23,485 nucleotides of DNA from positions 1 to 23,485 of the IMG/VR virus record IMGVR_UViG_3300035698_019089, one strand, 5' to 3'. Below the pieces are notes generated by a model. The model was given only the letters and a program-made list of their open reading frames with translations. It was not told where the DNA came from and made no database searches. The position numbers were made by a program, and so were the translations under genes. The stretch comes from a virus. Of the stretch, positions 22,948 through 23,485 are shown in pieces. Numbering within the stretch: position 1 is the stretch's first letter; each line of letters opens with the position of its first letter.

Positions 22948-23331
22948 TTAAAACGGAATTTCATCATCAAAATTGGCCGCACCCGCCGGGCTGTCCTGAC
23001 CTTGGTTTTTATTTTCAGAGAATCCTTTGACGGTTATGTGAATGATATCGTTGACAAACGGCATTTTCAGTTTGGCCGGGTAATCACCGGATGCCGGTAT
23101 AATCTCAATTTGACCCTCAATTGTAACTTGATTACCTTTGACCAACATGTCAGTTAGCTTTAAACTTTCGGCTCTTTTGCCCCATAATGAACATTCAACC
23201 CATTGGGTTTTTTCATTTTCGCCATAGCCGATATTATCCGCCATTGAAAAATTGCAAACCGTCTTGCCGCTTGGCGTGACCCGAACTTCACCGCGTCCGA
23301 TGTTACCCGTTAAAAATGTTTTGTTACTCAT
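22948..23331 (-). CDS. ssb: single-stranded DNA-binding protein
   Basis: A 127-aa bacterial-type SSB with one OB fold (about residues 1-103): FLTGNIGRGEVRVTPSGK, NFSMADNIGYGENEKTQWVE, CSLWGKRAESL, VKGNQVTIEGQIEI. A short linker leads to the acidic tip DDEIPF, the signature that recruits replication and repair partners in the host. This places the phage in a proteobacterial-type system. It coats ssDNA during phage replication. It is encoded on the opposite strand to the late genes, and its start overlaps the stop of the upstream gene (ATGA), so it belongs to a separate minus-strand operon entering the window from the right. Confidence 0.95.
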   Translation of the reverse strand: MSNKTFLTGNIGRGEVRVTPSGKTVCNFSMADNIGYGENEKTQWVECSLWGKRAESLKLTDMLVKGNQVTIEGQIEIIPASGDYPAKLKMPFVNDIIHITVKGFSENKNQGQDSPAGAANFDDEIPF

Positions 23332-23485
23332 AGTCTATAAATCCTCTCATGTTGTGTTTTATTCTTACCGCAATCAACTATGATGCGGTCACTTTTAAGC
23401 TCATACCCGTTATACTGAAACGCCATACTGCAAGGATATTCCGGTAACATGTACCTCACCTTATCATCGTCACTTAGCGATTCTT
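23328..23485 (-). CDS. partial CDS, unknown, 3' end only
   Basis: On the minus strand an open frame enters from the window edge and runs 51 codons to a TGA (complement of 23328-23330) that overlaps the ssb ATG. Its translation is protein-like (MLPEYPCSMAFQYNGYEL; SDRIIVDCGKNKTQHERIYRL) and the stop-start overlap marks a real operon partner of ssb. The 5' end is outside the window. I do not recognise the family from this fragment. Confidence 0.7.
   Translation of the reverse strand, partial: ESLSDDDKVRYMLPEYPCSMAFQYNGYELKSDRIIVDCGKNKTQHERIYRL

Overview
The window is a contiguous block of a tailed-phage (siphovirus-type) genome or prophage from a Gram-negative, probably proteobacterial, host. 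The host inference rests on a two-component Rz/Rz1 spanin pair with a lipobox, a T5-type M15 peptidase endolysin and an SSB ending in DDEIPF. Base composition is moderately AT-rich by eye. Almost all genes lie on the plus strand and are packed with 1-20 base overlaps (TGATG, ATGA, GTGA, TTGA junctions). Only the last ~540 bases run on the minus strand.

Layout: (1) 1-800, small early-type genes: a one-TM protein, an unknown 57-aa protein and a VRR-NUC nuclease. (2) 790-2120, an accessory stretch: an extended -10 promoter, a 208-aa beta-rich protein with a glycine linker, an 84-aa protein, an open frame without a start codon, and a glycine-tRNA-like gene with an aberrant anticodon loop lying 11 bases before the small terminase. 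(3) 2123-8362, DNA packaging and head: TerS, TerL, DUF4055-type portal, MuF-like minor head protein, scaffold and a P22-type coat protein with an inserted domain. The coat gene has an inverted repeat directly upstream of its start and a strong intrinsic terminator after it. (4) 8415-10510, head completion and neck: two tandem related small proteins, a DnaT_2-like adaptor, a head-closure candidate, a tail terminator and a gp10-like neck protein. (5) 10512-21470, tail: tail tube, G/GT chaperones joined by a clear -1 slippery site, a 1425-aa tape measure, two tail-tip proteins, a gpJ-like tip protein split across two frames, and a C1q-like fibre-tip protein. (6) 21467-22945, lysis: one-TM holin candidate, M15 endolysin, i-spanin, embedded o-spanin and a two-TM protein. 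(7) 22948-23485, minus strand: SSB and the 3' end of an upstream gene, the start of a convergent replication-type operon.

The structural genes follow the usual order for a long non-contractile tail (TerS-TerL-portal-MuF-scaffold-coat-adaptor-closure-terminator-tube-chaperones-tape measure-tip-fibre-lysis). No integrase, repressor, CRISPR array or insertion sequence is visible. The most unusual items are the tRNA-like element before terS, the frame break in the gpJ-like gene, the inverted repeat over the coat start, and the tandem small proteins after the coat, one carrying a TAKK repeat tail. All functional calls come from reading sequence motifs and gene order; no database search was possible.
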